Below are positions 1-5,848 of a DNA stretch of 16,353 nucleotides, piece by piece; positions within the stretch are counted from its first letter, which is position 1; every line of letters starts with the position of its first letter. A model generated the notes under the pieces. It saw only the letters and a list, made by a program, of their open reading frames with translations, did no database searches and was not told the origin of the DNA. Made by a program: the position numbers and the translations under genes. Source of the DNA: Hyphomicrobiales bacterium (GTDB taxonomy: Bacteria > Pseudomonadota > Alphaproteobacteria > Rhizobiales > Xanthobacteraceae); contig JACQDO010000055.1 in NCBI GenBank assembly GCA_016201085.1, positions 1-16,353 on the forward strand, written 5' to 3'.

Positions 1-434
1 ACCTCGCCGTGCTCCATGCCGAAGGCATCGATGGCAAGCCGGATTACGCCAACGCCGCGCTCTGGTTCCGCAAGGCGGCGCAGCACGGCATCGCCGACAG
101 CCAGTATAATCTCGGCGTGCTGAGCGCGCGCGGCTTAGGCACCGAGAAAAACTTCGAAGAATCCTACAAATGGTTCGCCCTCGCGGCCAGCCAGGGCGAC
201 CGCGAAGCCGGCAAGAAACGCGACGAAATCGCCAGCCAATTGGATGGCGAGGCGCTCGCCGCCGCCCAGCAGGCCGTTAAGACTTTCGCGCCCACACCGC
301 AGCCGGAAGAGGCCACCGTGGTCGCCGAACCGTCCGGCGGCTGGGACCGCGCAGCCGGCGCGCCAGCCCCGCATGGCAAGCCGCGGCTGGCCCCGCCGAT
401 GTCGCTCGGTGCAATGACGTCGAACAGGCGGTAA
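1..434 (+). CDS. Sel1-repeat protein, C-terminal part (5' end outside window)
   Basis: The reading frame is open from the left edge, so only the C-terminus is present. It carries Sel1-type (TPR-like) units: LAVLHAEG...DYANAALWFRKAAQHG, then LGVLSARGLG...NFEESYKWFALAASQGD. After these comes a short helical stretch and an Ala/Pro-rich tail of about 55 residues with no recognisable domain. Sel1 repeats are protein-interaction scaffolds. In Hyphomicrobiales this C-terminal arrangement is common in large Sel1/peptidoglycan-binding proteins, some annotated as PodJ-like polarity factors, but the missing N-terminus prevents that assignment. A GTG at 9 is an internal Val codon in the repeat, not a start. 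The gene ends in TAA at 432-434, and I see no obvious terminator right after it. Confidence 0.85.
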   Translation, partial: LAVLHAEGIDGKPDYANAALWFRKAAQHGIADSQYNLGVLSARGLGTEKNFEESYKWFALAASQGDREAGKKRDEIASQLDGEALAAAQQAVKTFAPTPQPEEATVVAEPSGGWDRAAGAPAPHGKPRLAPPMSLGAMTSNRR

Positions 435-504
435 GCGGGCGCCGGTAATCTTATTCGCGGTTTTGCTGACGTTTCCGCGCCCAATGGTGTTAACTGTCAT
501 ATGA

Positions 505-530
505 GCCGCCGGTCCGCGCGGACCGGCGGC
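505..530. promoter_or_regulatory. 26-base perfect palindrome in the TSUP leader
   Basis: An 11-base arm (505-515, GCCGCCGGTCC) is followed by GCGC and an exact reverse complement (520-530). It would form a very stable GC hairpin 28 bases before the TSUP start codon. No T-run follows on either strand, so it is not a classical intrinsic terminator. It may be a leader hairpin, a protein-binding palindrome or a decayed repeat; the sequence does not decide. Confidence 0.6.
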
Positions 531-558
531 GGAAATATCGAACGCCGGACGACGTCGC

Positions 559-1482
559 TTGCAGATCTATCTCCCGATCGCCGACCTGCCCGTTAATATA
601 TTCCTCGTGCTGGGGATGGGGCTGGCGGTCGGCTTCATCTCCGGCATGTTCGGCATCGGCGGCGGTTTCCTGATGACGCCGCTGTTGATTTTCATCGGCA
701 TCTCGCCGGCCGTGGCAGTGGCGAGCGTATCCAGCCACATCGCGGCCTCCTCGTTCACCGGCGCCATCACTTATTGGCGCAAGCGCGCGCTCGATACGGC
801 GCTCGCCATGATGCTGCTCAGCGCCGGCATAGTCGGCACGGCCTGCGGCGTCTGGCTGTTCACCGTACTGCGCTCGCTCGACCAGCTCGATCTGATGATC
901 GGTCTCTCCTATGTGACGCTGCTCACCGCGGTCGGCGTGACCATGATCTATGAAAGCGTGCAGGCCGAATTGCGCACGCGCAAAGGCATGCCGGCGACGC
1001 TGCGGCGGCCGGGCAGCCACACCTGGCTGCATGGCTTGCCATTCAAGCTGCGCTTCAAGCGCTCGAAAATCTACGTGTCGGCCATACCGGTGTGGGCGAT
1101 CGGATTCATCATCGGCTTCGTCGGCGCCATCATGGGCATCGGCGGCGGCTTCCTGCTGGTGCCAATGCTGATCTATTTCCTGCGGGTGCCGACCGCGACC
1201 GTGATCGGCACCTCGATGGTGCTCACGCTGATCACCATGGCCTCGGCGACCGTGATGCATGCCGCCACCAACCATCTGGTCGATGCGGTGCTGGCGCTGA
1301 TCTTGATGGTCGGCGGGGTAATCGGCGCGCAATTCGGCGCGCGCACCGGCGCGCGCATGCGCGGCGAGCGGCTGCGGCTGCTGCTCGGCCTGCTGGTGTT
1401 CGCGGTCGGCCTGCGCTTCGCCTATGAGCTGGTGGTGCAGCCGGACGATCTGTTCTCGCTGCGCCACGTCGGGAGCGGCTGA
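559..1482 (+). CDS. TauE/SafE (TSUP) family membrane exporter
   Basis: This 307-residue inner-membrane protein belongs to the TSUP family, whose members export sulfite, sulfonates or other small organic anions. The family is an internal duplication, and both halves show the hallmark glycine motif: GMFGIGGGFLMTP at about residues 30-42 and GAIMGIGGGFLLVP at about 189-202. Hydrophobic segments fill most of the chain, with a basic cytoplasmic loop between the halves (around residues 135-175, rich in Arg and Lys). The start is TTG at 559. It is the first usable start after an in-frame stop at 502-504, and the N-terminus MQIYLPIADLPVNIF resembles close relatives as I know them. The stop overlaps the next gene's ATG (TGATG), implying translational coupling. 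Substrate is unknown; sulfite or another sulfur compound is the family-based guess. Confidence 0.88.
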   Translation: MQIYLPIADLPVNIFLVLGMGLAVGFISGMFGIGGGFLMTPLLIFIGISPAVAVASVSSHIAASSFTGAITYWRKRALDTALAMMLLSAGIVGTACGVWLFTVLRSLDQLDLMIGLSYVTLLTAVGVTMIYESVQAELRTRKGMPATLRRPGSHTWLHGLPFKLRFKRSKIYVSAIPVWAIGFIIGFVGAIMGIGGGFLLVPMLIYFLRVPTATVIGTSMVLTLITMASATVMHAATNHLVDAVLALILMVGGVIGAQFGARTGARMRGERLRLLLGLLVFAVGLRFAYELVVQPDDLFSLRHVGSG

Positions 1483-2258
1483 TGCGGCGGCGCGCGCTCA
1501 TCCTCGCGATCGTGCTGCTGACCGGCGGCGCCTGGCCGGCCGCCGCCGAACGGCTGGTGGTGTCGCTGTCGAATCACCGGGTGTCGGTCACTTCGAGCTT
1601 TACCGGCGAGGATCTGGTGCTGTTCGGCACCATAGAACCCGACCAGCCGCGGACCGCGCTGCGTCCGCCCTACAACCTGGTGATCACGGTGACCGGCCCG
1701 CCCGAGACGATGCGTACGCGGCGCAAGGAGCGTGTGCTCGGCATCTGGGTCAACATGGACTCGCGCGAATTCGTGCGGGTGCCATCCTATCTCAGCGTAT
1801 TGAGCAATCGGCCGGTCGGCGAAATCGCCGCGCCGGAGGTGTTGCGGCGGTTGCAGATCGGCCTCGACAATTTCCTGCTGCCGCAACGTATCGGCCCCGA
1901 CATCGCCGACACCGTGCGCGACGATCCGTTCCGCGTCGCCTTCCTGCAACTGGAAACGCAGCACGGACTTTACCGGCAATCCAGCACCGCGGTGACTTAC
2001 CTGACACCGACCGTGTTCCGCGCCGCCATTCCGTTGCCGGCCAACGTGCCGACCGGAAACTATGCGATCGACGTCAAGCTGTTCGCCGACGGCGCCCTGG
2101 TTGCACGCACCAATACGGCACTGGAAGTGATCAAGGCGGGGTTCGAGCAATATGTCGCCGATGCCGCGCGCGACCACGGCCTGCTCTATGGCTTGCTGAC
2201 CGCGCTGATGGCGCTGCTCACCGGCTGGTTCGCCAGCGTGGTGTTCAGGAAAGATTAG
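1482..2258 (+). CDS. TIGR02186/Alph_Pro_TM family protein, exported with C-terminal anchor
   Basis: A 258-residue protein of the alphaproteobacterial Alph_Pro_TM family (TIGR02186), of unknown function. It starts with an Arg-rich n-region and hydrophobic stretch ending WPAAA|ERLVV, a good Sec signal peptide. A beta-rich periplasmic domain follows, with segments such as SVTSSFTGEDLVLFG, YNLVITVTGP and GIWVNMDSREFVRVPSYL. A C-terminal transmembrane helix at about 232-253 ends in the short cytoplasmic tail FRKD. The protein is therefore probably periplasmic and tethered. Its ATG overlaps the stop of the TSUP exporter gene, so the two are co-translated; members of this family commonly sit beside TauE/SafE genes, suggesting a periplasmic partner of the exporter (inference). 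Its stop codon touches a repeat element. Confidence 0.87.
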   Translation: MRRRALILAIVLLTGGAWPAAAERLVVSLSNHRVSVTSSFTGEDLVLFGTIEPDQPRTALRPPYNLVITVTGPPETMRTRRKERVLGIWVNMDSREFVRVPSYLSVLSNRPVGEIAAPEVLRRLQIGLDNFLLPQRIGPDIADTVRDDPFRVAFLQLETQHGLYRQSSTAVTYLTPTVFRAAIPLPANVPTGNYAIDVKLFADGALVARTNTALEVIKAGFEQYVADAARDHGLLYGLLTALMALLTGWFASVVFRKD

Positions 2259-2368
2259 CGCATGATCCCGAAAAGCTTGTCCTCGACTTGATCGGGGATG
2301 GGAACCGGTTTCCCGCCTTCGCGAAGCCCGCTTCGGCGGGCGAAGCAAGGTCGGAAAAGATCATGCGC
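2258..2368 (+). repeat. Modular palindromic intergenic repeat, long copy (copy A)
   Basis: The element is bounded by perfect 10-base inverted ends, GCGCATGATC (2258-2267) and GATCATGCGC (2359-2368). Its first base is the last base of the upstream TAG stop. Compared with the minimal copy at 4937-4984 it has the same backbone (GAAAAG, then TGGGAACCGGTTT, then CGGAAA-type end) but two extra modules: 2276-2298 and 2312-2350. The second module is itself a hairpin, CCCGCC (2312-2317) with GGCGGG (2335-2340). It resembles the REP/MITE-like repeats familiar from Bradyrhizobium-type genomes. It encodes nothing and could form an mRNA 3' end structure. Confidence 0.85.
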
Positions 2369-2401
2369 AAGCAAAATGTTAGGGAAGCAAAGTGATTCCA
2401 T

Positions 2402-3331
2402 CTAAACGGATTGCGCTCTTGCCACCACGATCAGGCCGGGCACCGGCGCATTCTTTTCCGTGCGCGTGGCGGCGGCATCCAGGCTGACGAGCTGCAACCC
2501 GGCGGCGGCGAGCGCCGCGCGCACATGCGCCGCGCCATGCGCATAGCGCAGGGTCTCGCGCAGGATCACGCCATCGCCATCATGGGTCTCGACGCTGAAA
2601 GCGATCGTCGCGGCCGGCGCCGCGACCTGCGCCACCGCTGTCAGCACCGGCGCAAGCGCGTCGAGATACATGAACACATCGGCGGCGACGATGAGATGAT
2701 AACGCGCCACTTGCGCGGCTTCGCCGGCGAGGAACGCCGCGACGTCGCCTTCGATCAACCGGTCGTAGAGTCCCTTGGCGCGCGCCTGCGCCAGCATGGC
2801 GGGCGAGAGATCGACGCCCACCAGCCAGTCGCAATGCGGGCGGAACGCCGCGCCGGCAAGACCGGTGCCGCAGCCGAGATCGAGCCCCGAGCCGAATTTC
2901 AGCCGCGTCCCGCTCGCCTCGATCGCGCGCAGCAGCAGCTCGGGCGCGCGGTAGCCGAGACCTTGCGTCAGTGCTTGATCGAAGGCTCCCGCGTAGCCAT
3001 CGAACAGCGCGCACACGTAAGACTCCGGCATGGCGGCGGCCGGTTGCGCGCCGAGCCGGATCAGATGCAAGCGGGCGCCGTGGCGATCCTGCGGGTCGGC
3101 CGTCCTCGCCTGTGCGAACGCCGCGATAGCGCCGTCGCGCTCGCCCAGTTTCTCGCGCAACTCGCCGAGCGCGAACCAGGCCGCGGCATAGCCGGGCGCC
3201 AGTTCAAGCGCCTGCAGCAGCAGATCGGCGGCGCCGGCAAGATCGCCCTTGGCCGCCAGATCGCGCGCCCATTCGAAGCGGCGGTCGGCGAGCAGATTGC
3301 CAGACGGCAGATGGATCGGCATCGGTTGCAA
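2402..3331 (-). CDS. TPR-containing SAM-dependent methyltransferase
   Basis: A 309-residue soluble protein with two parts. Residues about 18-90 form TPR-like helices (FEWARDLAAKGDLAGAADLLLQALELAP, then AWFALGELREKLGERDGAIAAFAQA in sequence). Residues about 105-305 are a class I methyltransferase, with the linker signature YVCALFDGYAGAFDQAL, motif I LDLGCGTGLAG at 150-160, the acidic strand end VGVDLSPAMLAQA, and a post-motif VAADVFMYLD. Substrate unknown; the family is widespread and uncharacterised. Two starts are possible: TTG at 3331 has GAGG eight bases upstream (3340-3343), while ATG at 3322 has a poor ribosome site; I give the longer form. The gene stands alone, bracketed by two repeat copies of the same family in the same orientation. 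Confidence 0.85.
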   Translation of the reverse strand: MQPMPIHLPSGNLLADRRFEWARDLAAKGDLAGAADLLLQALELAPGYAAAWFALGELREKLGERDGAIAAFAQARTADPQDRHGARLHLIRLGAQPAAAMPESYVCALFDGYAGAFDQALTQGLGYRAPELLLRAIEASGTRLKFGSGLDLGCGTGLAGAAFRPHCDWLVGVDLSPAMLAQARAKGLYDRLIEGDVAAFLAGEAAQVARYHLIVAADVFMYLDALAPVLTAVAQVAAPAATIAFSVETHDGDGVILRETLRYAHGAAHVRAALAAAGLQLVSLDAAATRTEKNAPVPGLIVVARAQSV

Positions 3332-3365
3332 AAGCTTAACCTCAGGGGATGGCGGCGGCGATTCT

Positions 3366-3465
3366 AGAGCATATGTTGGGCGTGGTCGCGAGAATCGGGG
3401 GCGGGTTTCCCGCCTTCGCGAAGCCCAATTCGGCGGGCGAAGGAAGGCCGGACAACATCATGCGC
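3366..3465 (+). repeat. Modular palindromic intergenic repeat, diverged copy (copy B)
   Basis: Related to the element at 2258-2368. The hairpin module at 3406-3452 matches 2309-2355 with only four differences in 47 aligned bases by eye, including CCCGCC (3409-3414) and GGCGGG (3432-3437). The outer ends are imperfect inverted repeats, AGAGCATATGTTG (3366-3378) and CAACATCATGCGC (3453-3465). The central AACCGG box is lost. It occupies the gap between the divergently transcribed methyltransferase and small membrane-protein genes. Confidence 0.78.
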
Positions 3466-3531
3466 CTGCAAAAGCTGCCACCGTCAAATCGTGATAAGAT
3501 CGAAACGACTCCGACAAGGACCGAGGACAGC

Positions 3532-3807
3532 ATGGCCAACGACAGCATGACGCGGATTTTCGGCGGCTCACCGCTGGCGGTGCTGGGGCGCCTGGTGCTG
3601 GTGTCGATCCTGGTCGGCGTCATCCTGTCGGCGCTGGGTCTCGACCCGTTCGACATTATCCACAGCATCGAGCGGCTGATCCGCTCGATCTGGAACATGG
3701 GCTTCGACGCCTTCCGCTGGCTGTGGCGCTATTTCCTGCTCGGCGCCGCCATCGTGATCCCGATCTGGCTGTTCATGCGGCTGGTGAATGCGCCACGCGG
3801 TAAGTAA
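3532..3807 (+). CDS. Small two-helix membrane protein (DUF6460-like)
   Basis: A 91-residue protein beginning MANDSMTRIFGGSPLAVLGR. Two hydrophobic helices are visible: LVLVSILVGVILSALGL (about 21-38) and FLLGAAIVIPIWLFMRLV (about 67-85). Between them lies an amphipathic, Trp/Arg-rich segment (IERLIRSIWNMGFDAFRWLWR). It looks like a DUF6460-type protein found in many Hyphomicrobiales; I am fairly but not fully sure of that label, and no function is known. The open frame extends upstream to 3349, but that part is translated repeat sequence. ATG 3532 has GAGG five bases upstream and is the better start. Its TAA (3805-3807) is immediately followed by the complement of the pyrD stop, so the two genes converge with no spacer. 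Confidence 0.75.
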   Translation: MANDSMTRIFGGSPLAVLGRLVLVSILVGVILSALGLDPFDIIHSIERLIRSIWNMGFDAFRWLWRYFLLGAAIVIPIWLFMRLVNAPRGK

Positions 3808-4905
3808 TCAGCCCGGCCAGCTCTCCGCCGTCATGTCGGCGGCGTCCGAACCGATCATCGAGGCGAGCGAATCGCGGTGGCCGCGTTTGATCGCCGTCGC
3901 CAGATCGGTCTTGATCTGCGCCACCACGCCGATGCCGCGATAAACCAGCCCGCTGTAGAGCTGCACCAGCGTGGCGCCGGCCTTGATCTTGGCAATGGCG
4001 GTGGCGCCTGAGTCGACGCCGCCGACGCCGATCAGCGGAAAGGCGTGCTCGGCGCGCACATAGGTCTCCGCCAGCATGCGGGTGGACAGCTTGAACAGCG
4101 GCCGCCCGGACAGACCGCCAGCCTCACGCGCCGTGTCGCGGTCGCGCAGCGAGCCGGGCCGCGCGATCGTGGTATTGCCGACCACCATGCCGTCGACGCG
4201 GTGCTTGCGCGCGATGCCGACCACGTCGTCGAGATCGGACAGCGAGAGATCGGGCGCGATCTTGAGCAGCACCGGCGTCGGCCCGGCACGCGGCTGCACG
4301 CGTTCGCGCGCGTCGATCACGCGCGCCAGCAGATCGTCGAGCGCCTTGGCCTGCTGCAGATCGCGCAAGCCGGGCGTGTTGGGAGACGACACGTTGACGG
4401 TGAAATAGCTCGCAACCGCGGCGAAGGTCTCGATCAGTTGGACATAATCTTGCGTGCGGTCGGGCGAATCGCGGTTGGCGCCAATATTGACCCCGACGAT
4501 GCCGCCGGCATTGGCGCGCGCAGCTAACCGCGCCAGCACTGCCGCCGCCCCGGCATTATTGAAGCCGAGCCGGTTGATCACCCCCTCGTCGGCCGCGAGC
4601 CTAAACAGGCGCGGGCGCGGATTGCCGGCTTGGGCACGGGGGGTCACGGTCCCCACCTCCACGAAGCCGAAGCCAAGCCGCAGCAGGGCATCCGGCGCCT
4701 GGGCATTCTTGTCGAAGCCGGCGGCCAGACCGATCGGATTGGGGAAATTGAGCCCGAAAGCCCGAACGCTCAGCTCCTTCGCATCGGGGGCCGGCCGCGG
4801 CAGCGGCATGAAGGACAGGGCCTTGATCGCCAGTACATGCGCATCCTCGGGGTCGAGCGCCCGCATCAGCGGGCGGGACAGGCGGTCGAGGAAGCCGATC
4901 ACCAC
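3808..4905 (-). CDS. pyrD: Dihydroorotate dehydrogenase (quinone), class 2
   Basis: This enzyme oxidises dihydroorotate to orotate in pyrimidine synthesis, passing electrons via FMN to membrane quinone. The 365-residue product has the class 2 layout. An N-terminal helical membrane-association region (FLDRLSRPLMRALDPEDAHVLAIKAL) precedes the FMN barrel. Key segments are NPIGLAAGFDKNAQ, GFVEVGTVTP, RLGFNNAGA, the catalytic-Ser loop FTVNVSSPNTPGLRDLQ, LLKIAPDLS, GNTTI and the phosphate-binding end IGVGGVDSG...LYSGLVYRG. The frame is open to 4986, but those 27 extra codons run through a repeat (4937-4984). GTG at 4905 has GGAG six bases upstream; GTG 4902 is equally possible. A small inverted repeat, CGACA/TGTCG (4922-4934), lies just upstream of the start. 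It is transcribed alone and converges with the preceding small gene. Confidence 0.95.
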   Translation of the reverse strand: MVIGFLDRLSRPLMRALDPEDAHVLAIKALSFMPLPRPAPDAKELSVRAFGLNFPNPIGLAAGFDKNAQAPDALLRLGFGFVEVGTVTPRAQAGNPRPRLFRLAADEGVINRLGFNNAGAAAVLARLAARANAGGIVGVNIGANRDSPDRTQDYVQLIETFAAVASYFTVNVSSPNTPGLRDLQQAKALDDLLARVIDARERVQPRAGPTPVLLKIAPDLSLSDLDDVVGIARKHRVDGMVVGNTTIARPGSLRDRDTAREAGGLSGRPLFKLSTRMLAETYVRAEHAFPLIGVGGVDSGATAIAKIKAGATLVQLYSGLVYRGIGVVAQIKTDLATAIKRGHRDSLASMIGSDAADMTAESWPG

Positions 4906-4936
4906 GGGGATCTCCGGGTTGCGACATTTTGTCGGG

Positions 4937-4984
4937 GCATGATCTTTCCCCAAAAACCGGTTCCCACTTTTCCCGATCATACGC
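4937..4984 (-). repeat. Minimal copy of the modular palindromic repeat (copy C)
   Basis: This is the shortest form of the family, in opposite orientation to copies A and B. Ends are GCATGATC (4937-4944) and GATCATACGC (4975-4984). Read on the minus strand it runs ATGATCGGGAAAAG, TGGGAACCGGTTT, TTGGGGAAAGATCATGC, an almost complete palindrome around AACCGG. It lies upstream of pyrD and can be read through as an N-terminal extension of it, which argues against the longer pyrD start. Confidence 0.85.
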
Positions 4985-5038
4985 AACCGGCCGCATCGAC
5001 CTTAGGAAAATTTATTCAAGGGAGTATGCTGGCAACCC

Positions 5039-5078
5039 TTGCACAGAGGGGGCGACTCACGGTTATAATTCCTATAAC
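5039..5078 (+). promoter_or_regulatory. Candidate promoter with overlapping operator-like palindrome for the S24 regulator
   Basis: GTTATA (5062-5067), a five-base spacer ATTCC and TATAAC (5073-5078) form a perfect inverted repeat. The left arm contains TATAAT (5064-5069), an ideal -10 box; a possible -35 is TTGCAC (5039-5044) with a long 19-base spacer. The region is AT-rich against a GC-rich background and lies 45-61 bases before the regulator's ATG. A repressor bound here would block RNA polymerase, so autoregulation is the natural reading (inference). Confidence 0.55.
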
Positions 5079-5122
5079 TTGTCCCTCAATCCCATCCTGA
5101 CCCAGGCGGTATTAATTTCACC

Positions 5123-5755
5123 ATGCTGACACATAACCAGATTTGGACTGCCATGGACCGGCTCGCCGAGCGCTCCGGGCTGACGGCCTCCGGGCTTGCC
5201 AAGAAGGCGGGCCTCGACCCCACCACCTTCAACAAATCCAAGCGCATCACGCCGGAAGGTCGCCCGCGCTGGCCGTCGACCGAATCGGTGGCCAAGGCGC
5301 TGGCCGCCACCGGCACTAAGGTCGAAACTTTCGTCAGCCTGATCACCGACGCCGGCGGCAAGACGGCGATTTCGAATGTGCCGCTGATCGGCTTCGCCCA
5401 GGCCGGCGCCGGCGGCTATTTCGACGATGCCGGCTTCCCGGTCGGCAAAGGCTGGGAAGACATCAGCTTCCCCTCGGTCACCGACCGGCACACCTACGCG
5501 CTGAAGATTTCCGGCGACTCGATGAAGCCGGTCTATCGCGCCGGAGACATCATCGTGGTTTCGCCTGCGGCGACGGTGCGCAAGGGCGACCGCGTGGTGG
5601 TCAAGACCAGGGACGACGAGGTCATGGTCAAGGAACTCAAGCGCAAGAGCAACAAGATCGTCGAGCTCAAGTCGCTCAATTCCGAGCACCGCGACCGCAC
5701 GCTGTCGATGTCGGAGGTGGTGTGGATCGCGCGTATCGTCTGGGCCAGCCAGTAA
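5123..5755 (+). CDS. LexA-like S24-family transcriptional regulator (HTH + autoprotease-type domain)
   Basis: A 210-residue regulator. The N-terminal helix-turn-helix spans about 5-65 (LAERSGLTASGLAKKAGLDP with TTFNKSKR). The C-terminal S24/LexA-like domain spans about 85-205. The nucleophile motif SGDSM places Ser133, and VMVKELKR places the general base Lys170. Their 37-residue spacing equals Ser119-Lys156 of E. coli LexA. Two Ala-Gly pairs (94-95 and 96-97, in FAQAGAGGYF) lie where a LexA-type cleavage site would be expected. It is thus a phage-repressor/LexA-like protein, but there is no phage context and it is probably a conserved chromosomal regulator. It is not LexA itself, whose HTH is a different winged type. 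The ATG has no strong ribosome site. A palindrome over its likely promoter suggests self-control. Confidence 0.85.
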   Translation: MLTHNQIWTAMDRLAERSGLTASGLAKKAGLDPTTFNKSKRITPEGRPRWPSTESVAKALAATGTKVETFVSLITDAGGKTAISNVPLIGFAQAGAGGYFDDAGFPVGKGWEDISFPSVTDRHTYALKISGDSMKPVYRAGDIIVVSPAATVRKGDRVVVKTRDDEVMVKELKRKSNKIVELKSLNSEHRDRTLSMSEVVWIARIVWASQ

Positions 5756-5819
5756 CCGTCCGGTTCCATCGTTTCCCGGAAATGGTTGTGGTCGCTGCGC
5801 GCGACTCCGGCTAGACTTG

Positions 5820-5840
5820 CCCCTGCAAAAAAACCAGGGG
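5820..5840 (+). promoter_or_regulatory. Short hairpin that would pair with the carbonic anhydrase ribosome site
   Basis: CCCCTG (5820-5825) is complementary to CAGGGG (5835-5840), with an A-rich nine-base loop. The right arm is part of the G-run at 5837-5842 that serves as Shine-Dalgarno sequence for the ATG at 5849. Folding would partly hide the ribosome site. The stem is only six pairs, so this is a weak hint of translational control. Confidence 0.3.
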
Positions 5841-5848
5841 GGACTAAC

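Noticed and set aside
501..596. 31-codon ATG frame over the palindrome and the TSUP start, a possible leader peptide
   Set aside because: No ribosome site ahead of it and no attenuation-like arrangement; more likely chance.
490..1467. 325-codon minus-strand open frame opposite the TSUP exporter
   Set aside because: Low-complexity His/Gln/Arg-rich product typical of antisense frames in GC-rich DNA; the plus strand encodes a clear TSUP protein.
3349..3531. N-terminal extension of the small membrane protein
   Set aside because: These codons translate the dispersed repeat; a well-placed ribosome site supports ATG 3532.
2258..4984. Repeats considered as a CRISPR array
   Set aside because: Copies are far apart with genes between them, differ in length and orientation, and no cas genes are present.
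4906..4986. N-terminal extension of PyrD
   Set aside because: The extra codons run through repeat copy C and do not resemble the PyrD N-terminus.
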